Shown: positions 39,675 through 50,118, counted from the stretch's first letter. The stretch is DNA of 64,000 bases from Symbiodinium natans (GCA_905221605.1 CAJNDS010000458.1:836136-900135), one strand, 5' to 3'. Notes: generated from the letters alone by a model not told the origin. Program-made: numbers and translations.

Positions 39675-41310
39675 ACTCTTAAGCTTAAGCCTGAGTGCTC
39701 AGCTTAAGCCTTCTTACGTACAGGAGCGTACCACACCTTGACGGGAATGTAAACAAATGACCTTCTAAGTCTTACCTAGAGGTAAATGGTAATTATAGAA
39801 TATAATTACAGCCATTTACAGGTAAGTGCATGTCTGTATACAAATATTCTTTAATATTTCTATAGACAGTACTGTCAGTATTAATACAAGTATTATTGTT
39901 AGCCCTAAACCCAGGTCATCAAACCCGGATCAGAAAATGGACCCTCGAGTGCTCGTGGCCAGCCAAAGGCCTTGGAGCCAAAAATTACTCGGGAACAGCG
40001 CGTTTTTTTTTGTCTGGCCTTGCTAAACCGTGGTGGAAGCCAAAAATTACTCCAAAACAGTGCGTTTCTCTTTGTGTGGCTTGTCTGAAGCTCTTTCGAA
40101 GGTCTGAAAAGCTCTTTCGAAGGTCTGAAGGAGGCTGAAAGCTTTTTCGAGATCCCAAGGAGGCTCCGTGAGGGGTACCCCAGGATTCGGGAAAAATGGC
40201 TCGATTCCTAGTTAATTTTAAATAGATTTTAAATAGCGGAAATTACCCCCTGATTTTCTAAAATTCTGGCCTTCTTGTCAGTAGCCCAGGAGAAGGTGAG
40301 CTCCCCTCTGCCTTGTCAAACCCGGATCAGAAAATAGACCCTCGAGTGCTCGTGGCCAGCCAAAGGCCTTGGAGCCAAAAATTACTCGGGAACAGCGCGT
40401 TTTTCTTTGTCTGGCCTCGCTAAATCGTGGTGGAAGCCAAAAATTATTCCAAAACAGTGCGTTTCTCTTTGCGTGGCCTCTCTGAAGCTCTTTCGAAGGT
40501 CTGAAGGAGGCTGAAAGCTTTTTTGAAGGTCCCAGGGAGGCTCCGTGGGGGGTACCCCAGGATTCGGGAAAAATGGCTCGATTCCCAATTAATTTTAAAT
40601 AGATTTTATATAGCGGAAATTACCCCCTCATTTTCTAAAATTCTGGCCTTCTTGTGGGGGTAGCCCAGGAGAGGGTAAGCCACCCTAAGCCCCAGTCAAA
40701 CCCGGATCAAAAAATGGACCCTCGAGTGCTCGTGGCCAGCCAAAGGCCTTGGAGCCAAAAATTACTCGGGAACAGCGCGTTTTTCCTTGTCTGGCCTTGC
40801 TAAATGGCTTCTCTGAAGCCACCCTAAGCCCCAGTCAAACCCGGATCAAAAAATGGACCCTCGAGTGCTCGTGGCCAGCCAAATGCCTGGAGCCAAAAAT
40901 TACTCGGGAACAGCACGTTTTTCTTTGTCTGGCCTTGCTAAATCGTGCTTGGGGCCAAAAATTACTCCAAAACAGTGCGTTTCTTTGTGTGTGGTCTCTT
41001 TAAGTGCGTTTTTCTTTGTCTGGCCTTTCTAAATCGTGCTTGGAGCCAAAAATTACTCCAAAACAAGGCGTTTTTCTGTGTGGAGTACCCCACAGGAGGG
41101 GGTAAGCCCCCCTAAGCCACCCAAAGGCCTTAGCAAGCCGACTTTCTAGTCTTACCTAGAAGTAAATGGTAATTATGGAACATAATTACAGCCATTTACT
41201 GTGTAAGTGCATGGTCTTTTGTTTCTCACATTTTCTGTAATCTCTTTACCAGACACTATTATCAATATTAGCGACGCTTAAGAACTTAAGCGTCCTACAG
41301 ATGCTTTGGG
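39675..41310. mobile_element. Composite element: direct terminal repeats around a tandem array
   Basis: The ends carry the same roughly 70-bp sequence in the same orientation: TAGTCTTACCTAGAAGTAAA, then TGGTAATTAT and TACAGCCATTTAC (39760-39830 and 41150-41212). Further out are CTTAAGCTTAAGC-type palindromes (39678 and 41278-41298). Inside are three full or partial copies of a roughly 380-bp unit containing ATGGACCCTCGAGTGCTCGT, at about 39938, 40337, 40716 and 40852. No reverse transcriptase or transposase ORF is visible. It looks like a non-autonomous LTR-type or satellite-capturing element. Confidence 0.6.
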
Positions 41311-41423
41311 TGGCATCCTGGGGTGGGAGAAAGTAGAGCTCCATGTACATGACGGAACTCTTTTGCGCTGAAGGTTTCGGACGTCCGTCTCTCTTTCCAT
41401 ACACTACGCATGTTAAATCGACA

Positions 41424-41660
41424 AACCCTAAACCCTAAACCCTAAACCCTAAACCCTAAACCCTAAACCCTAAACCCTAAACCCTAAACCCTAAACCCTA
41501 AACCCTAAACCCTAAACCCTAAACCCTAAACCCTAAACCCTAAACCCTAAACCCTAAACCCTAAACCCTAAACCCTAAACCCTAAACCCTAACCCTAAAC
41601 CCTAAACCCTAACCCCAAACCCTAACCCCAGACCCCAAACTCTAAACCCTAAACCCTAAA
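41424..41660. repeat. Telomere-like array (CCCTAAA)n, long
   Basis: About 240 bp of near-perfect units. It is followed by an island at 41674-41738 (acceptor TTCTCCCCAG, possible reading AQAALLQGAPSAWPPGLPLG) and a second array at 41741-41900. Confidence 0.97.
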
Positions 41661-42418
41661 CCTTCTCCCCAGATGCTCAGGCGGCTCTGCTGCAGGGCGC
41701 CCCCTCGGCCTGGCCTCCTGGGCTGCCCCTGGGGCTGCAACCCTAAACCCTAAACCCTAAACCCTAAACCCTAAGCCCTAAACCCTAAACCTAAACCCTA
41801 AACCCTAAACCCTGTAAACCCTAAACCCTATAAACCCTAAACCCGATAAACCCTAAACCCTAAACCCTAAACCCTATAAACCCTAAACCCTAAACCCTAC
41901 AAACCCCTAAGCCCAAAAGTCCTCTAGGGACCAAATGAGCCCCATAGGTGGGATCATGTACCCTATACGCAAAACATGTCCAAGCATGAAACCGGGGGCA
42001 CAGGGAAAACCACGTTTGGGAGAAAACCCTGTGCTCCACACTGCAGAAGTGCCGTCGTGTGCAGCACCCCGAAAGACTGACGTGTGATTCTCACATGGCC
42101 AACCTTGCGCAGCAGATAGCCCGAGACACCCACAGAAAGGCCACTGGTTGGCCACTGGTTGGCCGATGAGACTTGCATCCTATACTACGAAAAATCCGTA
42201 TCGGGGTACATGGACCATATACCTGTTCGGGTCATTCCGTCCCCAAGGTCCTTGTAGGTGTAGACGTGGCTGTCCGCGAGAGCTTAGGGAGGGGGGGAGG
42301 GGGGGTTGCTTCCCGCTGTCTGCAGCCTCTTCAACAGTCTAGGGTTCCCCGAAAAGTCTAGACCCTCCCCTTCCCCTCTTCCCTAAATACACCCCGCAAC
42401 CCTGAACCCTAAACCCTA

Positions 42419-42610
42419 ACCCCCCAACCCCCCAACCCCCCAACCCCCCAACCCCCCAACCCCCCCACCCCCCCAACCCCCCCAAACCCCCCCCCCCCAA
42501 CCCCCCAACCCCCCAACCCCCCCCAACCCCCAACCCCCCAACCCCCCAACCCCCCAACCCCCCAACCCCCCAACACCCCCCACAACCCCCCCCCCCCCCC
42601 CCCCCCCCCA
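42419..42610. repeat. C-rich minisatellite (AACCCCCC)n with poly-C end
   Basis: AACCCCCC units, probably derived from CCCTAAA, ending in a long C run. The reverse-strand G-rich ORFs (GGWGVGGLG) are translated repeat. Confidence 0.95.
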
Positions 42611-43020
42611 CAAAAAAAAAACAAAAAACAAAGAAACAAAACAAAAACATAAAGAAACAACTCTCACGGAGCAACGAACAAAGCGGAGGTCGTCAGCTCG
42701 ACTGCAGCAGGCCTCCGGTGGTCGGGTGGGGGGTAGGGTCGATGCAGACCCTAAACCCTAAACCCTAAACCCTAAACACAAAGAGTATCCCCTTCTTACT
42801 CGTTGGCTTCTGGGCAGCCGTGGGCTAAAAAGCAGGCAAAGCAGGCCTGGGCAGGTTGGGGTTTAGGGATCTGGCCGGTTTTAGGGTTTAGGGTTTAGGG
42901 TGAAGTGGGGTCAAGGCGTTGGGCCTTGTAGGCTCCAGAGCCAGTTTTGCTCCCTCTGTTTTCGGCTTCAACATTCAACACCAAGACTCAACCCGAAAAA
43001 TATCTACATCACCTCCACAG

Positions 43021-43072
43021 CCTCAAGATTGAACGCATGCTGCCGCGACTTTTGACGAGACCTGTTGCGTAG
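43021..43072 (+). CDS. Putative exon with TAG
   Basis: Acceptor CACCTCCACAG; LKIERMLPRLLTRPVA then TAG, or a GTTGCG donor one codon earlier. Confidence 0.3.
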
Positions 43073-43122
43073 CCCTCGTGTCACATTCGCCGTGGGCAAA
43101 GATCCCTCTCTCACGACGGACT

Positions 43123-43226
43123 GTAAGTAGCTGCGTGAATACACTTTACACTTTTGGGATACTATAATCTCTACAAAACTACAATTTACAGTTTATTGGG
43201 GCTTATGAACTCAGCAACTAAGGACT
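43123..43226. mobile_element. MITE family F copy
   Basis: GTAGCTGCGTGAATACACTT at the left, GGGCTTATGAACTCAGCAAC at the right. A partial copy follows at 44055-44125. Confidence 0.6.
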
Positions 43227-43317
43227 GGCGACCGCACCCTGAACCCCAAACCCGAAGCCCTAAACCCTAAATCCTAAACCCTAAACCCTAAACCCTAAAC
43301 CCTAAACTACCTGGCAG

Positions 43318-43380
43318 GTTCCCAGCAACGCGACGCGACGCCCAAGGTCGCAGCCAGGCCATGAAGGAATATGGGGGCAT
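43318..43380 (+). CDS. Putative exon, frame uncertain
   Basis: Acceptor CTACCTGGCAG after CCCTAAA units, donor GTGGGG. Frame 1 (whole codons) reads VPSNATRRPRSQPGHEGIWG; another reads RRDAQGRSQAMKEYG. Both are open. Confidence 0.4.
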
Positions 43381-44348
43381 GTGGGGTTTTCTACTTCTTT
43401 TTTGAGGGTGCAGGGGGGGGTTTAGGGTTTAGGGTTTAGGGTTTAGGGGTTAGGGTTTAGGGTTTAGGGGGGGGGGGGGGGGGCGTCCTGTAACAAGGAC
43501 TATGATATTTTGGAGGTGTATTTGGGGCAACTTTTTTTTGGGAGATACCAAAGTAGAGACTTTAGAGTTGAAGCCCTACACCCTCACAGCCCCAGATTCC
43601 CAATCCCTACACCCTAAACCCTAAACCCTAAACCCTAAACCCTAAACCCTTTCACTCATAGGCCTCAAAAGTCCCTAAAGCTCTAACACGTTTTTGTGTT
43701 TAGGGATAACCCCAAAAATCTTCGCCCCAAATCTGTTGGGCCTGAAACACTAAGCCCTCTCTATACCCAAACTTCCTATCTATGCCCAAACTTCTAACCC
43801 TAAAAACCCAAAACCCTAAACCTTAAGCCCCACAAACCCGATCATTGAGCCCTGAAGGCCATGCCTGTCGCGCGAGAGTGAGAGCTTGATGCTGGCGGGA
43901 CTCAGAACCCCAAAGTTTCGGGTTTCGGGTTTTGGGCTTGCACATGCCCTAGGGTTTAGGGTTTAGGGTTTAGGGCTAAAGGCTTTAACGGCCATACTAG
44001 GAGAGCTGGCCCGTTCTCCTCTTCTTAGGTCCGATTCCCTTTTCAACTCAACTTAGCAGCTGAATGAGTACACTTTAGACTTTTTGGGATACTACAATTC
44101 TCTATTCTAGAGCTGCAAGTGTAGGCCTTTCTTTCCCGCTGGCCGCGGAAGAGCGCTAAACCTTAAATTGCTTATTTACAAAGCCTAAACCCTAAACTCT
44201 GAACCCTGAATCTCTCCCATGCAGACTCAAGAGGTTTAGGAGGGGCGGTGGAAGGGCGTGCTTCAAAACCAAGCAAGCTACTATAGTTCTACGTGTGAGA
44301 GGCAACTCCTCAAGGAATGCACCCGCAAGGCTACTGGTGACGCTTGAG

Positions 44349-44398
44349 GTTGGAGAGGATCATGGAAGCTTGCAAGCTTGTCAGAAAGGACCGATAAG
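44349..44398 (+). CDS. Putative exon, frame uncertain
   Basis: After GACGCTTGAG and before GTTTAGGG. Frames read LERIMEACKLVRKDR (ending in TAA) or VGEDHGSLQACQKGPI. Confidence 0.3.
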
Positions 44399-44532
44399 GT
44401 TTAGGGTTTATGTTTAGGGTCTAGGGTCCACGATTTTGGGTTTTGAGTTTTGGGTTTAGGCTATCAGCTGCAGCCGAACATAGGGTTTAGGGTTTAAGGG
44501 TCTCGTTCAGGTGCACGGCTAGACAGCGACTG

Positions 44533-44766
44533 GCGGGGCATTGGCAAATGCCATGCGATCTGCGTGCCCCCTGTTGCTCCTGCCAAGGGAAAGGGCCGCA
44601 GAACCTAAGAGGATAATCACAGTATGTGGGGCGGAGGGGTATATAAATTGCGGGGCATTGGCAAATGCCATGCGATCTGCGTGCCCCCTGTTGCTCCTGC
44701 CAAGGGAAAGGGCCGCAGAACCTAAGAGGATAATCACAGTATGTGGGGCGGAGGGGTATATAAATT
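44533..44766. repeat. Exact 117-bp tandem duplication, multiple of three
   Basis: GCGGGGCATTGGCAAATGCC starts at 44533 and at 44650, and the copies are essentially identical. Because 117 is divisible by 3, frames open in one copy remain open through both, on both strands (plus ORF 44541-44768, minus ORF 44487-44825). It is GC-rich, contains GGGTATATAAATTG at each copy end, and is followed by a poly-C run. Coding status is unknown. Confidence 0.9.
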
Positions 44767-45211
44767 GACGCCCCCGCCCCCCCCCCCCCCCCCCCCGCGG
44801 CAATACTCAAATACTCCACCCCCAAACTCCCAAGCCCCGAAGCCCCTTTTCCTGCAAACTGCCAAACTCCAAAGTCCTAGGCCCTAGCCCTAGCCCCTCC
44901 CAACTCAATCATCATCGTGGATACTAGGTTTAGGGTTTAGGGTTTGGGGTTTAGGGTTTAGGGTTAGTTCTCAAGCGGGTTTAGGGCTTCAGGCTTCGGC
45001 TTTGAGGATTTTGGGCGTGTGCTTGAGCTTGACAGGATCAGGCTGAACAGGGGCCGCAGTGGCACAAGCCCTTAGCTTACTGAACCTTCGCCTTCCTCTT
45101 GAACATGTACTAGAAAGTATGCAAACAATATAGCCATCAAGAATCGAAACCACCCGAAACCCCTATACTGCCTATGCTCTACTAGAGTTTCCCCTGAAAA
45201 GAAGCAGAAAG

Positions 45212-45304
45212 CTACGGGCAGTGGTGGCAGTGTTGGCCATACCCACACTGCGCTTTCTTGCGGACTTCGTTCTCGTGGTCGCGTGGGCTTTAGGACGCTT
45301 TGAG
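45212..45304 (+). CDS. Putative exon with membrane helix
   Basis: 31 codons starting LRAVVAVL, then AIPTLRFLADFVLVVAWALG and RFE, followed by a possible GC donor (GCTTGG). The acceptor is uncertain (AGCAGAAAG). The hydrophobic stretch suggests one or two membrane passes. The phase agrees with 45466. Confidence 0.4.
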
Positions 45305-45465
45305 GCTTGGTCTACAAACGCTGGGTTTTAGGGTTTAGGGTTTAGGGAACCCTAAACCCTAAACCCTAAACCCTAAACCCTAAACCCTAAACCCTAAACC
45401 CTAAAGGGAGGCTTGGGACTGGGGGTGTAAGGTGAAGGGTTAGGGTGCACAAAGAGACCTCCCAG

Positions 45466-45500
45466 CTGCTGTCAGTGTCAGAGCCCAAGCCACTAAGAGG
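45466..45500 (+). CDS. Putative small exon
   Basis: Acceptor GACCTCCCAG, donor GTTTCGGG; LLSVSEPKPLR and two bases. Confidence 0.35.
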
Positions 45501-46020
45501 GTTTCGGGTTTAGGGTTTAGGGTTTAGAGTTTGAAGGTTTAGGGTTTAGGGGTTGGGGTTTCGGGTTTAGAGTTAAAAGGGTTTGGGGTTTAATTGTTTA
45601 TGGTTTTGGGTTTGGGGTTTGGGGTTTGGGGTTTGTTTGGGGTCTCCTTCTGCCCTCATCCTTTGATCTTGTACCATATGCTCTGCAAATCGGCGATGGC
45701 GGATGCGGAATTAGCCGGGTGCCGGGCACAGAAAAAAATTGGTTGCCCTTTCAGGAGCCTGAATTGGAGGCTCACGACAATAGGGGTGCCTGAGATTGAC
45801 CCGCCAAGTAGTAGGATTCCCTTATAATTAACGACCCTAAAACCCAAAGCCCTAAACCCTAAACTCCTCGGGCTTTGTTGTAGGGAAGGAGCCCAGAAAA
45901 CCCCCAGTTTCCTCCACGTCTCGGAGAGTTTCAAGGATTTCGGATTTAGGATTAGTGGCTTGGGGTATAGGGTTTAGGGCTTGTGGTATAGGGTTTAGGG
46001 TTCAGGGTTTAGGGCAGTAG

Positions 46021-46069
46021 ATGCTCCAGAAAGTAGCCGTGGGCTCGACGGAAGCTTTCCGAAACGAGG
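46021..46069 (+). CDS. Putative exon
   Basis: After TAGGGCAGTAG; MLQKVAVGSTEAFRNE and one base before GTTCTAAG. The ATG could be a start, but the AG before it and the upstream TTTAGGG array also fit an internal exon. The next island at 46126 (after TCCTTGCAG) would continue in phase. Confidence 0.4.
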
Positions 46070-46240
46070 GTTCTAAGCCTCCCAAGCCCTATGTACCCGC
46101 AGCCCCAAACCCTGAGTCCTTGCAGGGCCTCCCTCAGAACTCACTTGTGGCCTTCAGCGTTATGATGCTAACAGCCTTACCCCTAGACTCAACCCCGAAC
46201 CCCCGAAACCCTCTCAACCCTCAACCCTAAACCCTAAACC

Positions 46241-46286
<46 letters not shown>

Positions 46287-46309
46287 ACCCTACACCCTTC
46301 CTTCGTTAG

Positions 46310-46396
46310 CGGGCGCAGAGCTTCCCAGCCATGCGAGTGTGCGGTCTTGATGACGAGGCTCGGCGTTTGCCACTTTTGCTGGGGGGGGGCCTCGGA
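46310..46396 (+). CDS. Putative exon
   Basis: Acceptor CCTTCGTTAG. RAQSFPAMRVCGLDDEARRL then PLLL and a G run; possible donor GTTCAT. CCCTAAA-type arrays on both sides. Confidence 0.4.
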
Positions 46397-46431
46397 GTTC
46401 ATTCCTAAGCCCTAAATCCTGAACCCTATAA

Positions 46432-46690
46432 ACCCTAACCCTAAACCCTAAACGCTAAACCCTAAACCCTAAACCCTAAACCCTAAACCCTAAACCCTAA
46501 ACCCTAAACCCTAAACCCTAAACCCTAAACCCTAAACCCTAAACCCTAAACCCTAAACCCTAAACCCTAAACCCTAAACCCTAAACCCTAACCATAAACC
46601 CTAAACCCTAAACCCTAAACCCTAAACCCTAAACCCTAAACCCTAAACCCTAAACCCTAAACCCTAAACCCTAAACCCTAAACCCTAACC
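46432..46690. repeat. Telomere-like array (CCCTAAA)n, long
   Basis: About 260 bp of near-perfect units with one CCATAAA variant. Confidence 0.97.
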
Positions 46691-46759
46691 CTATGGTGGT
46701 TGAAGGGTTTAGGGGCTCAGGCGGCTGCAGGGCTGCAGGGGTTAGGGTTCTGGGGCCAG

Positions 46760-46815
46760 AGTTGGAAAGATGGATAGCAGATGCCAGTGGGCTTTTGGAC
46801 TCGTGCTTTCCGGAT
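46760..46815 (+). CDS. Putative exon with consensus-like donor GTAAGA
   Basis: Acceptor TGGGGCCAG; LERWIADASGLLDSCFPD, phase 1 start, phase 0 end. Amphipathic and protein-like. Confidence 0.5.
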
Positions 46816-46915
46816 GTAAGAGGGGCTTGGCTTAGTTGGAGGTGTTGGGGCTCACAGCGCTTGATCTAAACCCCCCCCAAACCATAACCTCCGCTCTCAA
46901 CCTTCGCATCCTTAG

Positions 46916-46979
46916 CATGCTGTCAGGCCTGCTTCCGCACCCCCTAACTAGGCCCTTGGGGCCCAAGTACCGCGAATAA
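46916..46979 (+). CDS. Putative exon with TAA
   Basis: Acceptor CGCATCCTTAG; MLSGLLPHPLTRPLGPKYRE then TAA. Upstream codons in frame read NLRILS, so the local sequence NLRILSMLSG resembles NRILSMLSG at 30097. A long reverse ORF (46832-47113) overlaps and cannot be excluded. Confidence 0.4.
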
Positions 46980-47536
46980 ATCTCCCAGAAGCCCGTAGTT
47001 AAGCCATGTTTGGGCCTTCTTATATGGGGCAGAGGCAAGTCACTCGAAGCTTTGGGCGGAATACTGATCTTAGTGTAGTTACATGGGTCCCTTAATATGG
47101 TTCCTTCTACCATCGTTAGAGGGTTCTGATGTACCAGCCCTTAGGTGGTAACAGGCATGTGGTGAGTGCCCCTATAAGGGGCCCATATTAGGGGACCATG
47201 GTAGCTACCCTCAGAATGGAGATGAAGCCGTGCATGTAGGTTTTGGGGCTTAGGAGTGTGGGTTTAGGGGCTTATAGGATTTTGGGGTGGAGGGTCCGAG
47301 TGAGTCGCTTCCTCCCGCAGCATCCTCCCCCCCCTGATTGTACCTTAAGACGAAGCTCTTTAGGATGTTAATCTCAGGGATTAGGGGGTTGGAGTTTTGG
47401 GTTTCGTTCGGGCTTGAGCTGCGGGCTGAAGATGTGGGGTTGTTTGGGGGGGGGGGAGGTGGGGGGTGGGGCTTTGGGTCAGGGTTTGAGCTGTAGGGTT
47501 TCGGAGTTTTGGGTCGCGGTGCTTGAAGCATCACAG

Positions 47537-47579
47537 GCACCGATCTGCTTCCCGATCGCGGCATGCCACTTGTCTCGTG
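47537..47579 (+). CDS. Putative exon
   Basis: Acceptor AGCATCACAG, donor GTAAAA; APICFPIAACHLSR and one base. An 82-nt intron leads to 47662 in phase. Confidence 0.5.
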
Positions 47580-47661
47580 GTAAAAAAATCAGGCCCCCAA
47601 AAAAACCCCTCAGCCTTGGTTGGACCTTATTCTCCGTGGGTTTCTGGTTGGTCCCGCACAG

Positions 47662-47693
47662 GATTCCATGAGATGCCCAGGCAGTTGAGGAGG
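47662..47693 (+). CDS. Putative exon following 47537-47579
   Basis: Acceptor TCCCGCACAG; G plus GA gives Gly, then FHEMPRQLRR, donor GTTTAGGGG. Confidence 0.45.
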
Positions 47694-47774
47694 GTTTAGG
47701 GGTTTTGGGTGCATGGTTTAGGGTCTACTCGGGTCATATAACCGGGATTCAATGGGTGCGTTATTGGGTTGCAG

Positions 47775-47815
47775 CCTTCTCAAGGATCCCAAAAGCGTGC
47801 AGCTTGAAAGCCCGA
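47775..47815 (+). CDS. Putative exon
   Basis: Acceptor TTGGGTTGCAG, donor GTACCT; LLKDPKSVQLESP with split codons on both sides. Confidence 0.45.
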
Positions 47816-47986
47816 GTACCTAAAACCCTAAAACCCCTGAATCTTTAGACCCAAGCAACTATAGGAGGTATACATAGGGATTATATAGGGGAAGAAGATA
47901 AAGGGTCCCTTCTAGGGGTCCCTCCTGATATCCCCAAATAGATATTGCAAGCCCCTCAAAGCCCCAACAACCCTCTTCACAACGCC

Positions 47987-48091
47987 ATGAGCAGTCCATC
48001 AGCTGCCCGAAAGTCCTCAAGCCAAAAACGGGCGAAGGTTGCCTCAGAACCCTGTCAACCCTACTATGTGGACCCTAGAAAACCTCGATAG
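47987..48091 (+). CDS. Possible first exon or short ORF, basic Ser-rich
   Basis: ATG followed by 33 codons beginning MSSPSAARKSSSQKRAK and ending in TAG; a GTTGCC donor could end it after the quoted part. No promoter or leader is recognised. Confidence 0.35.
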   Translation: MSSPSAARKSSSQKRAKVASEPCQPYYVDPRKPR

Positions 48092-48185
48092 ACCCAATAA
48101 AAACCCTCTAGCACCCTAAGCTTCTAAACCCTAAACCCTAAACCCTAAACTTCTAAACCCTAAACCCTAAACCCTAAACTCCCAG

Positions 48186-48282
48186 CTCCTGACATCGAGG
48201 AGCCCAGACGATCAGAGCGCCCAGGCCGCGCCACGCGGAGTCCAAGGCACGGCGGGACCGCCTTGCGATGCTTAAGGGGCGG
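48186..48282 (+). CDS. Putative exon, Arg/Pro-rich
   Basis: Acceptor AACTCCCAG, donor GTTCGGGG. One frame reads PDIEEPRRSERPGRATRSPR; another (LLTSRSPDDQSAQAAPRG) ends in TAA. Confidence 0.4.
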
Positions 48283-48344
48283 GTTCGGGGTTTAGGGTTT
48301 AGGGTTTAGGGTTTAGGGTTTAGGGTTTAGGGCTTGCCTAAAGG

Positions 48345-48482
48345 TTCAGGGCACTTATTGACCAATTGTAACTGTAAATATAACCCACTTATAAGCCCCT
48401 TAAGTGCCCCAATATGGTTATCATTTGGGTTCGAAGTACAGATCTAAGTGGTTAATAAGTACCATGAACCTTCAAGTAGGGT
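48345..48482. mobile_element. MITE family J
   Basis: AAAGGTTCAGGGCACTTATT at the left is answered by AATAAGTACCATGAACCTTC at the right; the AT-rich interior contains TTATAAGCCCCTTAAG. Confidence 0.55.
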
Positions 48483-48727
48483 TCAGGGTTTGGATGCCCT
48501 AAACCCTGAACCTTAAAATACCCTGCAGGGGTTGACGGTTTTGGGGTGGATGTCTTCGGGCTTGAGGCTTTAAGGGTGCTGGTCTGGGCCTCTCTGGCTT
48601 ATGGAGCCGCGCAAGCCCTAAACCCTGAACCCTGCACCCTAAACCCTAAACCCTAAACCCTAAACCCTAAACCCTAAACCCTAAACCTCCCCCCCCCCCC
48701 CCCCCCCGAAAAACAAGCACATCGCAG

Positions 48728-48780
48728 GGCGCGATCCAGGGAGCGGCGCAGGTCGCGGCGCGGAAGGTCTCAGAGGCAGG
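48728..48780 (+). CDS. Putative exon, Ala-rich helix
   Basis: Acceptor GCACATCGCAG; GAIQGAAQVAARKVSEAG-type helix and two bases before GTCCCC. CCCTAAA upstream, TTTAGGG downstream. In phase with a 22-nt island at 49181-49202 (donor GTGAGT). Confidence 0.5.
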
Positions 48781-48894
48781 GTCCCCCCCACCTCCCCCGC
48801 AAAGAAGTTTAGGGTCTAGGGTTTAGGGTTTAGGGTTGTTTGGGTTTAGGGTTTGGGGTTTGGGGTTAGGGTTTAGGGCTAGGGTTTAGGGTTG

Positions 48895-49125
48895 TTTGGG
48901 GTGGTTTGGGGTGGGTTTGGGGTGGTTTGGGGTGGTTTGGGGTGGTTTGGGGTGGTTTGGGGTGGTTTGGGGTGGTTTGGGGTGGTTTGGGGTGGTTTGG
49001 GGTGGCTTGGGGTGGCTTGGGGTGGCTTGGGGCGGCTTGGGGTGGCTTGGGGTGGCTTGGGGTGGCTTGGGGTGGCTTGGGGTGGCTTGGGGTGGCTTGG
49101 GGTGGCTTGGGGCGGCTTGGGGCTG
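48895..49125. repeat. 10-bp minisatellite GGTGGTTTGG/GGTGGCTTGG
   Basis: More than 20 units; the first half carries TTT, the second half CTT. ORFs in all three plus frames and on the minus strand are translated repeat. Confidence 0.97.
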
Positions 49126-49394
49126 GGGTTTGGGGTTTTGGGTGTTAGGGGTTTAGGGGTTTTGGGTTGAGGCAGCACAGGCACTCATGGAATCCTTCCT
49201 CTGTGAGTGCATCTTCTGGCTTTATTCCCTTGTGGTGTAGGGTTGTGGGTTACTTCTATACAATGTGTCTTTAGCGTTCATCTAGGTGCTTCCTTTTGGG
49301 TTACTTCCAGGTTCTTCTATAGGGTTCCTCTCTAGGGTCTTTTCGGGGTCTTTGGGATGTATGAGGGCCTTCTCAAGCCTTCTTTTTTGTGTAG

Positions 49395-49487
49395 AATGTC
49401 GGGGAGAGGCTCCAAAGAACAAACGCTCCTCCTCTGCAAGGAGGTACAGCATGAGGAGGGTTCTGAGAAAGAAGTGCTACAAAAGGG
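49395..49487 (+). CDS. Putative exon, charged; frame uncertain
   Basis: Strong acceptor TTTTTTGTGTAG, donor GTTTAGGG. One frame reads MSGRGSKEQTLLLCKEVQHE; others are also open. A basic and acidic helix-like island before a TTTAGGG array. Confidence 0.45.
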
Positions 49488-49858
49488 GTTTAGGGTTTAG
49501 GGTTTAGGGTTTAGGGTTTAGGGTTTAGGGTTTAGGGTTTAGGGTTTAGGGTTCAGGATTTAGGGTTTAGGGCTTGGGGCTTAGGGATTTTCAAAAGAAG
49601 TGTTACATTTGACCGTTAAGGTTGGGGGGGTGGGGGGTGGTTCGATGGGCGGGTGGATACTTATCTTTTCCCGGGTTTTCTGGCTGCTCATGATAACCCT
49701 AAACCCTTAATCCTAAACCCTAAACCCTTAATCCTACACCCTGAACCTTTAATCCTAAAACCTAAACCCCCCGCATCTACCCCGCCCTAAGCATCCTGTG
49801 TGGACGTCTTGCTCTTCACCCCTGACCACACTGAATCATTCTTCGGAGGGATGCGCAG

Positions 49859-49944
49859 GCGAACCTTCAGAACAAGAGCCCAACGGTTAGGGACAAGGAT
49901 GAAAAGTTGGAATTTCGAGAGCTGGCCTGCTGGCTCTGTCGGAA
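49859..49944 (+). CDS. Degenerate EF-hand-like exon (putative)
   Basis: Acceptor GGATGCGCAG, donor GTAGTC. VRDKDEKLEFRELACWLCR carries Asp at loop positions 3 and 5, Leu at 8 and Glu at 12, but Val at 1 and Glu at 6, so it would be a weak EF-hand. An overlapping open frame (FFGGMRRRTFRTRAQRLG) runs across the acceptor. Confidence 0.45.
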
Positions 49945-50046
49945 GTAGTCTAGGGCTTAGGGTTTAGGATTTAGGGTTTAGGGTCTAGGGTTCGGCATTT
50001 AGTTATAGGGATGCCTTTTCACACATACCGCATACTCCATTATCAG

Positions 50047-50118
50047 GAGCGTTGCTGCAAAAACGCGTTCGGGCTCACTGGACCATGCATAAGCAGCCGC
50101 ACCTCTGAGGATCTGCAT
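50047..50118 (+). CDS. Putative exon, Cys-rich
   Basis: Acceptor CTCCATTATCAG, donor GTTTTG; 24 whole codons including RCCKNAFGLTGPCISSRTSE. Confidence 0.45.

Noticed and set aside
42339-42674. Gly/Trp-rich reverse ORFs
   Set aside because: Translation of the AACCCCCC minisatellite and poly-C run.
45656-45934. Reverse ORF of 92 codons and forward ORF MADAELAGCRAQ
   Set aside because: Both are open over the same stretch, which also resembles repeat copies near 58010 and 62400; no splice context favours either.
46832-47113. Reverse ORF of 93 codons
   Set aside because: It overlaps a plus-strand island with a good acceptor; no minus-strand splice context was seen.
48879-49184. ORFs of 80-101 codons in four frames
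   Set aside because: Translation of the 10-bp GGTGGTTTGG minisatellite.
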